A DNA stretch of 34,336 nucleotides from Wenxinia marina DSM 24838 (lineage in GTDB: Bacteria > Pseudomonadota > Alphaproteobacteria > Rhodobacterales > Rhodobacteraceae), in the NCBI RefSeq assembly GCF_000379485.1, contig NZ_KB902297.1:207-34542 (forward strand), written 5' to 3'. The notes below the pieces were generated by a model. That model saw only the letters and a list, made by a program, of their open reading frames with translations, was not told the origin of the DNA and did not search any database. This document shows positions 7,375-16,995 of the stretch, in pieces (the first letter of the stretch is position 1; every line of letters starts with the position of its first letter). The translations under genes and the position numbers were made by a program.

Positions 7375-8040
7375 ATGCGCCTGCCCCTGACCAGCGAAAC
7401 CTTGGAAGATCACTGCTACCGCGAACTGCGGCAGATGATCCTCGGCGGCCATCTCGTCTCGGGCGAGAAGCTCGTGCAGGAGGATCTGGCCGTCCGCCTG
7501 GGCGTCAGCCGGACGCCGCTGCGCTCGGCCATCGCCCGCCTCGAGCGGGAGAATTTCATCAAGCTGACCACGCGAGGCGAAGCATTCGTCGCGGAGTTCG
7601 GGCCCCGGCAGATCGCAGACGTGTTCGAGATGCGGGCCGTGCTCGAAGGGCTCACCTGCCGACTTCTGGCGCCGACGATCGAGCGCAAGCACATCCTGTA
7701 CCTGCGGTCCCTCATGGCGTCGGTGAAGCCGGCGGTGGAGGGAGACGACCGCGACGTCTACCGCGACGCGGATGTCGAGTTCCACACCTACCTGACCAAC
7801 CTCGTCACCGATCATCCCCTCGGCCGGATGCTGGAATCGCTGCACCTCATCATGGCGATGTCGCTGGCGCAGGGATTGCTGCGCGCCCCCGAAGAGACCT
7901 TCGGCGAGCATATCCAGATCATCGACGCGCTGGAGGCAGGCGATCCCGACGTCGCGGAGCGGGCCATGATCGACCACATCCGCCGCACGATCGCGATCCT
8001 GCGGCAGAGGACCGACGCCGGGGAGCCGCCCCCGGCCTGA
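7375..8040 (+). CDS. GntR-family transcriptional regulator, FCD subfamily
   Basis: A 221-residue regulator. The winged helix (about residues 8-72) carries KLVQEDLAVRLGVSRTPLRS, the GntR DNA-recognition motif. The FCD ligand domain follows, with candidate metal-binding residues in DVEFHTYLTN, the His of FGEHIQIIDAL and the His of IDHIRRTI. I chose the ATG at 7375 because GGACGG lies about eight bases upstream. An in-frame ATG at 7363 has no ribosome-binding site and sits beside the second operator copy. It is the first gene of the ABC sugar-transport operon, with 74 bases to the binding-protein start, and probably represses both itself and the importer through the TGTATAC sites. Confidence 0.9.
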   Translation: MRLPLTSETLEDHCYRELRQMILGGHLVSGEKLVQEDLAVRLGVSRTPLRSAIARLERENFIKLTTRGEAFVAEFGPRQIADVFEMRAVLEGLTCRLLAPTIERKHILYLRSLMASVKPAVEGDDRDVYRDADVEFHTYLTNLVTDHPLGRMLESLHLIMAMSLAQGLLRAPEETFGEHIQIIDALEAGDPDVAERAMIDHIRRTIAILRQRTDAGEPPPA

Positions 8041-8114
8041 TTCCCCATTTCAAGACCGACCCCGGCCGCGCGGAAGACGCGGGAATAGCCACCATGACCA
8101 AGGGAGGAATCGAC

Positions 8115-9413
8115 ATGACCATACTCAGGAGAACCGCGCTCGCCGTCGTGCTGGGCTCGACCGCCGCCATCGCCGCAGGCTCCGCCACGGCGCAGGATGC
8201 CGTCGAGTTCTGGACCATGACCTACGGCGACCAGCTGAACTGGAAAGGCGAGGTCGAGGCACTGATCGACGGCTTCACCGAAGAGACCGGGATCGAGGTC
8301 CGGCACGAGATCGTGCCGTGGGGCTCGGCCTTCCAGACGTACTTGACCGTCTCGCAGGGCGGCGCCGCGCCGGACTGCGCCGACATGTACTGGCTGCACT
8401 CGTTCTCGGCCATCGGCGGCGACCAGCACGGCCCGATGCCGCTGAACGAGTACCGCGACGAGTACTTCCCCACGCTGGAAGAGGACTTCTACGCGGGCGC
8501 TCTTCAGGACGTCCTGTGGCAGGACGACTTCTACGGCATTCCGTGGCGCGGCGACATCCGGGCCTTCATCTACCGCACCGACTTCGCCGAGGAGGCCGGC
8601 ATCGACGGCCCGCCGCAGACCTGGGACGAGATCGTCGAGGACGCCAAGGCGCTGACCGTCCGGGACGAGAACGGCAACGTGGAACGCTGGGGCTTCGCCT
8701 ACGGGACTGCCACCAACGTCGTCTCCTGGCTGCTGCCCTACTACTGGCAGGCCGGCGGAACGATGATGACCGACGACGGCCAGACGGCGACGATCGACAA
8801 CGAGGCGATGCGCACCGCGCTGACCTTCATGCGCGACCTGATGTGGGAGCATCAGGTGGTCAATCCCGACAGCCTCGAGGCCGGCTACGATCCGCAGCCG
8901 CTGTTCGTGAACGGCCAGCTCGCGATGGTCGGCAGCGCCGAGCAGGCGTGGGGCGTGGAGCTCGACCGCGACTATCCGCAACTCGAAGGGCAGTGGGCTA
9001 TGGCCACCTCGCCCGCGGGCCCGGAGAACAGCGACAGCTTTTCGGGCGCCGGCTATTTCGGCGTCCTGCGCGGCTCCGACCACGTCGAGGAGTGCGTCCA
9101 GCTGATCGAATACATGTCCCGCGACGAGAACATGCTGCGGCTGGCCCAGGCGGCCGGGACCGTCTCGACCAAGCCCGAGGTGATGGCGTCCGAGTTCTGG
9201 TCCGACCGGCCCTGGAAGATCGTGGTGGGCGAGGCGCTGCAGGACGCGCATACCTCGCAGCATCCTGCGCCGGCCTGGTCCGCGATCGCCACGCCCGAGC
9301 CGGGCGGCATCCTCTACGACCTGATGTACGACGTCATCGTCCTGCAGGAGGACATGGACGCGTCCATCGCCGAAGCGCAGGAGCGGATGCAGGCGGAACT
9401 CGACCGGTCCTGA
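8115..9413 (+). CDS. ABC transporter sugar-binding protein (extracellular SBP family 1)
   Basis: A 432-residue periplasmic receptor of a carbohydrate ABC importer. The signal peptide covers residues 1-26 (LRRTALAVVLGS core, cleavage after ATA). The mature protein starts with a strand, VEFWTMTYGD, and shows family 1 features such as DFYGIPWRGDIRAFIYRTD in the first lobe and PLFVNGQLAMVGSAEQAWGV. Length and neighbours fit the MalE/UgpB class. The ATG at 8115 is chosen over 8094 because AGGGAGGAA lies six bases upstream. A strong hairpin follows the stop, before the permease genes, probably raising this gene's product over the membrane components. Confidence 0.93.
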   Translation: MTILRRTALAVVLGSTAAIAAGSATAQDAVEFWTMTYGDQLNWKGEVEALIDGFTEETGIEVRHEIVPWGSAFQTYLTVSQGGAAPDCADMYWLHSFSAIGGDQHGPMPLNEYRDEYFPTLEEDFYAGALQDVLWQDDFYGIPWRGDIRAFIYRTDFAEEAGIDGPPQTWDEIVEDAKALTVRDENGNVERWGFAYGTATNVVSWLLPYYWQAGGTMMTDDGQTATIDNEAMRTALTFMRDLMWEHQVVNPDSLEAGYDPQPLFVNGQLAMVGSAEQAWGVELDRDYPQLEGQWAMATSPAGPENSDSFSGAGYFGVLRGSDHVEECVQLIEYMSRDENMLRLAQAAGTVSTKPEVMASEFWSDRPWKIVVGEALQDAHTSQHPAPAWSAIATPEPGGILYDLMYDVIVLQEDMDASIAEAQERMQAELDRS

Positions 9414-9419
9414 TCCGAC

Positions 9420-9459
9420 GGGCGGCCGGCGGATCCTCCCTGGGCCCCGCCGGCCGCCT
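9420..9459 (+). terminator. Strong intra-operon hairpin after the sugar-binding-protein gene
   Basis: GGCGGCCGGCGG (9421-9432) pairs perfectly with CCGCCGGCCGCC (9447-9458), a 12-base-pair stem with a 14-base loop, starting seven bases after the stop codon. There is no T-run. Such stems typically stabilise the upstream message or partly terminate, giving excess binding protein relative to permeases. Confidence 0.7.
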
Positions 9460-9530
9460 GAATGCGGGCGGGGCCCAGGTCCCGCCCGCCCGTCGCCGCC
9501 CTCCCCCTCGTGCCCCCGGGACGATCCTCG

Positions 9531-10430
9531 ATGAACGAGAAGAACATCTTCTGCTACCTCATGGTGGCGCCCGCGCTCCTCGTGACCGCGCTCCTCGGCA
9601 TCTATCCGATGCTCGCATCCATGGTGATGAGCTTCCAGTCGTACGATCTGCTCGCCGGCCAGCGGGACACGATCGAATGGGTGGGTTTCGAGAACTACCG
9701 CACCATCCTGGCCGACGACCGGTTCCTGCAGACCATCTCGCAGACGGTCATCTTCACCATCCTCGCGGTCGGCATCGTCGTCTCGATGGGACTGTTCCTC
9801 GCCCAGGTGGTGAACGCGAAGTTCCGCGGCCGAGCCGTCGTCCGGACATTGATCTTCTCGCCTTGGTTCGTGCCGCCCGTCGTCGCCTCGGCGATCTGGA
9901 TGTGGCTTCTCCAGACCGAGCGCAGCCCGATCAACGCGGTCTTGCGGGACCTCGGCTGGACGAGCGGAAACATCCGCTTCCTCACCGATCCCGAGACCTG
10001 GGGTCCGTTCTCGATCCCGATGATGTCGGTCGTCGCGGTGCGGGTGTGGAACGGCCTGCCGTTCGTCATCATCTTCCTGCTCGCCGGCCTGCAGTCGATC
10101 CCCAAGAGCCTCTACGAGGCCGCCGACATGGACGGCGCCGGCATCCTGCAGAAGTTCCGCCACGTGACCCTGCCGATGCTGCGGCCGGTGCTCATGGTCC
10201 TGCTGGCGCTGCTGTTCATGAACGGCTTCGGCCACTTCGAGATGAACTACATCATGACGCAGGGCGGGCCGCGAAACCTGACCAACGTGCTCGCCGTCTG
10301 GTCCTACCAGGAAGGCTTCGCCTTCTTCCGGTTCGACAACGCGGCCGCCGCCTCGGGCATCATCCTCGCGATGACCAGCGTGATCTGCGCGATCTACCTG
10401 CGCCTGCAATACAAGGACGACCTGCGATGA
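9531..10430 (+). CDS. ABC sugar transporter permease (MalF-type)
   Basis: A 299-residue inner-membrane protein with six hydrophobic segments, the first at residues 8-30 (FCYLMVAPALLVTALLGIYP). The cytoplasmic EAA loop that contacts the ATPase is visible as YEAADMDGAGILQKFRHVTL. It forms a heterodimer with the next gene product. The ATG at 9531 is chosen because translation from further upstream would add a proline/arginine-rich non-membrane stretch. Its stop overlaps the next start (ATGA). Confidence 0.93.
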   Translation: MNEKNIFCYLMVAPALLVTALLGIYPMLASMVMSFQSYDLLAGQRDTIEWVGFENYRTILADDRFLQTISQTVIFTILAVGIVVSMGLFLAQVVNAKFRGRAVVRTLIFSPWFVPPVVASAIWMWLLQTERSPINAVLRDLGWTSGNIRFLTDPETWGPFSIPMMSVVAVRVWNGLPFVIIFLLAGLQSIPKSLYEAADMDGAGILQKFRHVTLPMLRPVLMVLLALLFMNGFGHFEMNYIMTQGGPRNLTNVLAVWSYQEGFAFFRFDNAAAASGIILAMTSVICAIYLRLQYKDDLR

Positions 10431-11320
10431 CCGCCACCGCCGGCCTGCGCCGCGCGCCCGAAATCGCCGTCTCCGCGCACCGGCACATCGACCTGCTTAC
10501 GCGGATCGTGATCCTGATGGTGCTCGCGCTCCTGCTGGTCTTCATCCTGCTGCCGCTGTTCTGGATGCTGAAGAGCTCGTTCCAGACCAACTTCGAGGTG
10601 CAGGCGATCCCGCCGGTCTGGCTGCCCGAGAACCCCAGCGTGGAGCCGTACGACCTGGCGGGTCAGCTGATCCCGCTCTGGCGCTACATCGCGAACTCGC
10701 TCTACGTCTCGACCGCGGCGGCGGTCATCGCGGCCGCGCTCTCGGCAATGGCGGCCTATGTCCTGGCGCGGTTCCGCTTCCCGGGTGCGACGCTGATCCT
10801 CGCGCTGATCCTGCTGACCCAGCTGATCCCCAGCGTCACGCGGATTTTCCCCGTCTACTTCCTGATCCAGGACATGGGCCTGCTGAACACCTTCTCGGGC
10901 ATGATCTTCGCCTACGTGGGCTTCTCCATTCCGTTCGCGGTGCTGCTGCTGCGCGGCTACTTCCAGACGTCCTGCCCGCCCGAGCTGGAGGAAGCGGCAA
11001 TGATGGACGGCTGCACCTATTTCGGCGCGTTCTGGCGGGTGATCCTTCCGGTGTCGCTACCCGGCATCGCGGCCGTGACAGTATTCACCTTCCTCAATGC
11101 CTGGAACGACTTCCTGTGGGCGTCGCTCCTGCTGTCCTCGGGTGAGATGAAGACGATCCAGGTCGGCATCGGCGAGTTCGCGACCGAGAGCGGCGTCAGC
11201 AACTACCAGAACGCGTTCATGGCCGCCTGCGTCATCTCCACCCTGCCGGCCCTCATCCTCTTCTTCTTCGTCCAGCGCTGGCTGGTCGGCGGCCTGACCG
11301 CCGGCGCCGTGAAAACCTGA
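10427..11320 (+). CDS. ABC sugar transporter permease (MalG-type)
   Basis: A 297-residue inner-membrane protein, second permease half. After a short cytosolic N-terminus the first helix runs at about residues 25-48. The EAA loop reads EEAAMMDGCTYFGAFWRVIL. The NAWNDFLWASLL segment and the C-terminal QRWLVGGLTAGAVK are typical of MalG-like subunits. Its start overlaps the stop of the preceding permease by four bases, and the hydrolase gene follows 19 bases later. Confidence 0.93.
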   Translation: MTATAGLRRAPEIAVSAHRHIDLLTRIVILMVLALLLVFILLPLFWMLKSSFQTNFEVQAIPPVWLPENPSVEPYDLAGQLIPLWRYIANSLYVSTAAAVIAAALSAMAAYVLARFRFPGATLILALILLTQLIPSVTRIFPVYFLIQDMGLLNTFSGMIFAYVGFSIPFAVLLLRGYFQTSCPPELEEAAMMDGCTYFGAFWRVILPVSLPGIAAVTVFTFLNAWNDFLWASLLLSSGEMKTIQVGIGEFATESGVSNYQNAFMAACVISTLPALILFFFVQRWLVGGLTAGAVKT

Positions 11321-11339
11321 CCTTCAAGGAACCCCAGAC

Positions 11340-12401
11340 ATGACCACCATCTCCATCGACGGCACCAAATGGCTCATCGACGGCGAGCCGACGCACAAGG
11401 GCCGCAGCTACAAGGGTAGCCCGGTCGAGGGCCTGCTGTTCAACACCCGCATGGTGCAGGCGATCTTCGACGACGAGAACCCGGATACCGCCTCGCGCTG
11501 GGCCTATCCCGACACCGGCACGTGGGACCCCGAGCGCAACCTCGCCGAGTTCATCGAGCAGCTGCCGAACTACCGCGCCCACGGCTGTACGGCGGTCACC
11601 ATCAACCTGCAGGGCGGGATGCCGGTCTTCCGGACCGAGAGCGCGCAGCCCTGGATCAACAGCGCCATCGACCCCTGGGGCGAGCTGAAGCCTGCCTACA
11701 TGGACCGCCTGTCGCGTCTTCTGAAGGCGGCGGACGCGGCCGGGATCGTGGTGATCGTCGGCTACTACTATTTCGGCCAGGACAAGTACATGGAAGGCGA
11801 GGACGCGATCCGCGCCGGCGTCGTCAACGCGACGGACTGGCTGCTGGACACCGGCCTCGGCAACATCCTCGTCGAGATCAACAACGAGTGCGACATCCCG
11901 CACTACAAGTATGATCTGCTGGGTCCCGCCCGAGTTCACGAGCTGGTCGCGCTGGCCCGCGGCCGCGAGAAGGAGGGCCGCCGCCTGCTGGTCGCCACGT
12001 CGTTCGCCGGCGGCAGCTACCACAAGGCGCTTGAGCCGGGCCTGCCCACCGAAGCGGTCCTCGAAGTGTCGGACTTCGCCATCGTCCACACCAACATGCA
12101 CGACATGAGGGGGACCCGGGCCGTCGTCCGCGGCGTCCGCGAGAGGGCCGCCTACAAGGCCCGCCCGATGCCGATCGTCATCAACGAGGACTCGGCGCGC
12201 ACGATCAACCTGTTCGCCGCGCTGGACGAGTACGCGCCGTGGGGCTTCTACGACCAGGGCGACAACAACTACAAGGACGGCTACCAGTCGCCGCCGGTGA
12301 ACTGGGCGATCAACACCAACAACAAGAAGGCCTTCTTCGACGCGGTGGCCGAGGTGACCGGCAGTTCCGCCCGCGGCGGCGCCTCATTCGTCACGGACTG
12401 A
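11340..12401 (+). CDS. Cytosolic clan GH-A-like TIM-barrel glycoside hydrolase (GH5-like)
   Basis: A 353-residue protein with no signal peptide, so intracellular. The fold and two acidic motifs about 100 residues apart suggest a retaining glycosidase of clan GH-A. The NNECD motif places Glu183 after strand 4 as the acid/base, and PIVINEDSA places Glu283 on strand 7 as the nucleophile. Aromatic residues typical of sugar binding ([28 protein letters not shown]) line the barrel ends. It lies inside an ABC sugar-importer operon between the permeases and the ATPase, so it probably cleaves the imported glycoside in the cytosol. The family assignment is by motif only, and the substrate is unknown. 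The start follows an AAGGA 12-16 bases upstream. Confidence 0.65.
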   Translation: MTTISIDGTKWLIDGEPTHKGRSYKGSPVEGLLFNTRMVQAIFDDENPDTASRWAYPDTGTWDPERNLAEFIEQLPNYRAHGCTAVTINLQGGMPVFRTESAQPWINSAIDPWGELKPAYMDRLSRLLKAADAAGIVVIVGYYYFGQDKYMEGEDAIRAGVVNATDWLLDTGLGNILVEINNECDIPHYKYDLLGPARVHELVALARGREKEGRRLLVATSFAGGSYHKALEPGLPTEAVLEVSDFAIVHTNMHDMRGTRAVVRGVRERAAYKARPMPIVINEDSARTINLFAALDEYAPWGFYDQGDNNYKDGYQSPPVNWAINTNNKKAFFDAVAEVTGSSARGGASFVTD

Positions 12402-12409
12402 GCGGGCCG

Positions 12410-13494
<1,085 letters not shown>

Positions 13495-13498
<4 letters not shown>

Positions 13499-14424
13499 CG
13501 GTGAGCGCGCCTGGGTCCGTTTTCCTGTCGGCGGGGGATCTCGTGGCGCGGGTCCATCCCTTCGGAGCGAGCCTGATCGACCTCCGGCTCGGCGGCCGCG
13601 ACCATCCGCTGATCCTCGATTTCAACGATGCGGACATCGCGCGACAGGCGCTGTTCTCGGGGGCGGTGATCGGTCGCTTCGCCAATCGCATCGCCGGTGG
13701 CCGCACCTGCGTCGCCGGGCAGGTCCTGACGCTCGAGCGCAACGACGCCGGGGTGAACACGCTGCATGGCGGAAGCCGGGGCTTCGCCACGCGGGTCTGG
13801 ACCGTGGAGCATGCCGGACCCGCGAGCGTGACGTTCCGCATCGACAGCCCGGACGGGGAGGGGGGCTTCCCCGGGGCGGTGACGGTGCGGGCGACCTATA
13901 CCGTGGCCGCGCCGGCGATCCTGCGGTTGACGCTCAGCGCCGTCACGTCGGCCCCGACGATCCTGAGCCTTGCCCATCATCCCTATTTCAACCTCGACCG
14001 TTCGAGGACGATCGACGACCACGTGGTCTGCATCGCGGCAGAGCGGTACCTTCCCGCCTCGGACACGCTGGTGCCTCTGGAACCGGCACCTGTCGCCGGC
14101 ACGCCGTACGATTTCCGCGATCCGCGGCGGGTCGGCGGGGCGGAGTTCAACAACACCTTCTGCATCGGAGAGCGCCCTGCGCAGCCGATGCGCGAGGTCG
14201 CCACCCTGGCCGCTGGCGGTACCCGCCTGACCCTCTCGACGACGCAGCCCGGCCTGCACCTCTACACCGGCCACAAGGTCGGCGGAGGACGGTTCGGCCC
14301 CCGGTCCGGCCTGTGCCTCGAACCGCAGGGCTGGCCGGACGCGCCGAACCGCGCCGACTTTCCCTCCAGCCTGCTGACGCCCGGCGCACCCTACGACCAT
14401 CTCATCGAATACCGCTTTGCCTGA
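13495..14424 (+). CDS. galM: Aldose 1-epimerase (mutarotase family)
   Basis: A 309-residue cytosolic beta-sandwich enzyme that interconverts alpha and beta anomers of aldoses. Family residues are visible: the NRIAGGR segment at 64-70, His91 in NTLHGG, His162 in AHHPYFNL, and the catalytic-base Glu276 in [11 protein letters not shown]. The GTG at 13495 overlaps the ATPase stop (GTGA); an in-frame GTG at 13501 is an alternative. As the last gene of the ABC/glycosidase operon it fits a role in presenting the hydrolysed sugar to downstream enzymes. The IS6-like remnant begins about 240 bases after its stop, so the operon's original 3' part may be lost. Confidence 0.9.
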
Positions 14425-14666
14425 CCGCGCACCTGCCGACCGATGGCTCGGGCCGGGTTGGAGGGGGCGGCGCCGGCGGTCGGGAGGGTGGCCGGAACCA
14501 CCTGGGGCAGGGTAGCGCACTTGGGATAGCAGCGGGCCCGTTCAACCACGTCGAGACCAGCCCGGAACACCGCACCGACGCACCCGAATGCTCGCGCGGC
14601 CCTTGCGGGGTGGGCGTCGGCTCTGGTTTCAGCAGGACTTCAGCTGCAAGCGATCCAGTACTCAGG
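14425..14666. other. Non-coding gap between galM and the IS6-like remnant
   Basis: No recognisable gene is seen. A distant inverted repeat, CCGACCG (14436-14442) with CGGTCGG (14477-14483), could fold but has a 34-base loop and no T-run. The remaining sequence translates to short low-complexity peptides without family resemblance. It is probably leftover sequence between the operon end and the transposon insertion. Confidence 0.5.
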
Positions 14667-14722
14667 GGGGACTGTCAGAGGAACCGTTTGAGCGGGGCAG
14701 GGCGCCCACCTGGCGTCACAGG

Positions 14723-15035
14723 ATGACCCAGCCGAACCCGTTCCGCTACTTCAAGACCAGCCCCGAGATCATCCGCCTGGCGGTGATGCTGTATGCCCGC
14801 TTCCCGCTCTCGCTCAGGAATGTCGAAGACCTGCTGCATGAGCGCGGGATCGAGGTCAGCCATGAGACGATCCGCTACTGGTGGAACAGGTTCGGGCCGA
14901 TGTTCGCGGCGGAGATTCGGCGGAGACGGATCCAGAGCCTGCGGTCCAGCAGATGGCAGTGGCACCTTGACGAGGTCTTCGTGAAGATCAACGGCAAGAC
15001 CCACTACCGCTGCGCGCGGTCGACCACGAGGGCGA
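14723..15035 (+). pseudogene. IS6-family transposase, N-terminal part, frameshifted and truncated
   Basis: The ATG at 14723 starts FRYFKTSPEIIRLAVMLYAR, then SLRNVEDLLHERGIEVSHET and WQWHLDEVFVKINGKTHY, the N-terminal half of IS6-family transposases, including the helix-turn-helix and the first catalytic Asp (WHLDE). At about 15009-15013 a one-base loss shifts the frame; in the other frame RAVDHEGE continues briefly before homology ends near 15036, where a new terminal repeat begins. The second and third catalytic residues are missing. It is not functional. Confidence 0.85.
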
Positions 15036-15037
15036 GG

Positions 15038-15200
15038 GGTCTTGTCAGAAGAACCTCGCGAGGCAGAGTAGAGATGCGGTCGATCGGTGAATCTCCTGGT
15101 GCTCCTCTTCGCTTTGAGCCAAGCGATGATGGTCCTGTGTCCAGCCCGGAGCGGGGCAGGGCGGAAGCGGACGGCCACCAGCGACTAATCTGACAGAGCC
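15038..15200. repeat. 163-base segment bounded by inverted GG-TCT-GTCAGA ends (MITE-like)
   Basis: The segment starts with GGTCTTGTCAGAAGAACC and ends, read on the opposite strand, with GGCTCTGTCAGATTAGTCGC. It holds no recognisable coding sequence. It begins exactly where transposase homology is lost, so it may be either the surviving right end of the IS6 element or a separate small non-autonomous element. No target-site duplication was identified. Confidence 0.4.
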
Positions 15201-15247
15201 GACACTACCGTTGCCCGAACCTGTTTGGTCTGCGTTAGTAATTGTTT

Positions 15248-16147
15248 TCACTTGAACCGAACACTAAGCTGCGCTCGCTTGCATTCCTTGCTTTTCGGCG
15301 GCGCGATGCCCCACTGGTCCGTTCGTCCGGCCGGCCATGTCCAGTCCTCTGGCCCGCCCACCGGGTAGCTGTCGTCGACCGGCAGGACCTCGGCGGTGTG
15401 TTCGATCACCAGTCCGAAGGGGTCGACGAAGTAGAGGAACACGTTGTCGCCCGGCCCGTGCCGGCCGGGACCCCAGCCGATGGAATAGCCGGCGTCGCAC
15501 ATCTTCCCGCCGGCCTTCATCATGTCCTCTGCGCTCTCGTGCAGGAAGGCCACGTGGTTCATCGTCTCCACCGTCGCCTTGGCAAGGACGAGGGCATGGT
15601 GATCCACATTCGTTCGCAGAAAGCCCATCATCCCGGACCGATCGGTCAGTCGGAAGCCGAAGGCGTCGTGGTAGAAGGCGATGTCGCGGTCGAGGTCGGC
15701 GCTGTTGATGTTCACGTGGGCCAGTCGGGCCGGGCGGTGGGCATCGTTCGGCGCCGGGGCGGCGGGTGTGTCGCCCTGCACGATGCGCTGCTTCCGTTGC
15801 CCCGGGTCGCGGATCGTGAAGCCGGTGCCGCCGCCGGCATCCGGTACGGGGGCGACGGGCGTGGCGTCGGTGCCGCCCGCCGCGGTCATGCGCGCGCGAA
15901 GGGCCTCGAGATCGGTGCGCTCTGCGGCGCGCCAGGTCACGCTGCGCACCGCGATAGCGGGCCCGCCCGTCAGGGACAGCAGATAAGGATCGGTGCCATG
16001 GCCCCGCAGGTGCACCGTGCCCTTGGCGCCTCCGGGCGAAGCGGACGGCATCAGGCCCCAGACATCGGTGTAGAAGCGGGTTGCCGCGTCGAGGTCCGGC
16101 ACCTCGATCTCGACGCTGCGCAGGCCGGAGAGGGGAAAATTCGTCAC
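15248..16147 (-). CDS. VOC-family extradiol-type ring-cleavage dioxygenase
   Basis: A 299-residue protein with two vicinal-oxygen-chelate modules (residues 5-125 and 138-255). The second has a complete type I extradiol iron site: His144 (RLAHVNIN), His198 (MNHVAFLHE) and Glu249 (FGLVIEHT). His184 (VDHHALVL) matches the active-site His of catechol 2,3-dioxygenases. Such enzymes open catecholic rings next to the two hydroxyls. The GTG start at 16147 is one base after the stop of the upstream FAH-family gene, with GGAGG seven bases before it. It is last in the four-gene operon, and its C-terminal residues after WGIAPP run toward the IS remnant and may be altered. Confidence 0.8.
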   Translation of the reverse strand: MTNFPLSGLRSVEIEVPDLDAATRFYTDVWGLMPSASPGGAKGTVHLRGHGTDPYLLSLTGGPAIAVRSVTWRAAERTDLEALRARMTAAGGTDATPVAPVPDAGGGTGFTIRDPGQRKQRIVQGDTPAAPAPNDAHRPARLAHVNINSADLDRDIAFYHDAFGFRLTDRSGMMGFLRTNVDHHALVLAKATVETMNHVAFLHESAEDMMKAGGKMCDAGYSIGWGPGRHGPGDNVFLYFVDPFGLVIEHTAEVLPVDDSYPVGGPEDWTWPAGRTDQWGIAPPKSKECKRAQLSVRFK

Positions 16148-16148
16148 G

Positions 16149-16976
16149 TCAGGCCTCCGCCACCACCGTCGACGAAAGGGTGCCGACACCGGAAATACGG
16201 ACCTCGATCGTGTCGCCGGGGGCCATCCAGACCGGCGGCGTCCGCTTGGCACCGACGCCGCCGGGCGTGCCGGTGGCGATCACGTCGCCGGGGGCGAGGG
16301 GGGTGAACTGCGAGATGTAGGCGATGATCACCGGGACCGGGAAGAGCATGTGGTCGAGCGTCGCACTCTGCATGACGGTGCCGTTCAGGACCGACTCGAC
16401 GCGCACCGATGGAAGGTCGTCGATCTCGTCCGGCGTGACCAATTCCGGCCCGAGTGGGCCGGTACCGGGGAAGTTCTTGCCGGGGGTGAACTGACGGCTG
16501 TGCCACTGCCAGTCGCGGACGGAGGCATCGTTGAAGCAGGTGTAGCCGGCGATGTGGTCCATCGCCTCGGCCTCGGGGATGTTGCGCCCGCCGCGTCCGA
16601 TCACCACCGCCAGTTCGGCCTCGTAGTCCAGGTCCGTCGAGGCGGTGGGGCGGACGATCGGATCGTCCGCCCCAATCAGCGTATCGGCGAACCTGGTGAA
16701 GATGGAGGGATGGTCGGTCGGGTCGCGGCCCGTCTCAACCCGGTGGGACTCATAATTATGTCCGACGCAGAGGAACTTGGCCGGATTCGGGACGATGGGC
16801 AGGAGCCGGACCTCACCGCGGGCCAGCGAGGGCCCGTCCAGGTCGGCCGACAGCTTGCCCGCAGCAATCGCGGACTTCAGGTCGGTCTCATGGGCGCCAA
16901 GGTCGATGATCGCGCCGTCGGGGCCGATGCGGCCCCAGGACGCCGCTCCGTCCCTGGTGAAACTGACAAAACGCAT
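16149..16976 (-). CDS. Fumarylacetoacetate hydrolase (FAH)-family protein
   Basis: A 275-residue cytosolic enzyme with the FAH fold. Metal ligands are Glu119 and Glu121 in LDYEAELAVVIG and Asp150 in FNDASVRD, and GHNYESHR carries the family's active-site loop. Members hydrolyse acylpyruvates, hydrate 2-oxopent-4-enoates or decarboxylate oxalocrotonate-type acids, that is, products of aromatic ring cleavage. The gene lies between a ring hydroxylase and a ring-cleavage dioxygenase with gaps of 19 and 1 bases, so it probably handles the ring-cleavage product. A second, only distantly similar member is at 28343-29248. Confidence 0.9.
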   Translation of the reverse strand: MRFVSFTRDGAASWGRIGPDGAIIDLGAHETDLKSAIAAGKLSADLDGPSLARGEVRLLPIVPNPAKFLCVGHNYESHRVETGRDPTDHPSIFTRFADTLIGADDPIVRPTASTDLDYEAELAVVIGRGGRNIPEAEAMDHIAGYTCFNDASVRDWQWHSRQFTPGKNFPGTGPLGPELVTPDEIDDLPSVRVESVLNGTVMQSATLDHMLFPVPVIIAYISQFTPLAPGDVIATGTPGGVGAKRTPPVWMAPGDTIEVRISGVGTLSSTVVAEA

Positions 16977-16995
16977 GGTGTCTTTCCTTAGGTGG

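Larger units (their letters stand above)
14668..15200 (+). mobile_element. Degraded IS6-family element with three related terminal-repeat copies
   Basis: The left end GGGACTGTCAGAGGAACCG (14668-14686) lies 36 bases before an IS6-type transposase start. On the minus strand the right end reads GGCTCTGTCAGATTAGTCGC (15200-15181). A third copy, GGTCTTGTCAGAAGAACC (15038-15055), sits inside in the same orientation as the left one. All share CT(T)GTCAGA. The span is about 530 bases, shorter than a complete IS6 element, so it is an internally deleted or composite remnant. Confidence 0.6.

Noticed and set aside
9420-9459. True rho-independent terminator
   Set aside because: There is a perfect stem but no U-tract, and the permease genes of the same transporter follow, so full termination would be counterproductive. 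I treat it as an intra-operon stem.
7812-10409. An 865-codon open frame on the minus strand opposite the gntR2 and ABC genes
   Set aside because: It mirrors the codon periodicity of real GC-rich genes on the plus strand, has no recognisable domain and is rich in low-complexity His/Arg/Gly/Val. It is a shadow frame.
8318-10426. A very long plus-strand frame ending at 11320 that could suggest a giant 1000-residue permease
   Set aside because: Only the part from 10427 encodes permease. The upstream part overlaps the binding-protein and first permease genes in another frame and has no resemblance to any family.
14425-14666. Possible small gene or further transposon fragment before the IS6 remnant
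   Set aside because: Six-frame reading shows only low-complexity Gly/Arg/Ala peptides with no start plus ribosome-binding site and no family resemblance.
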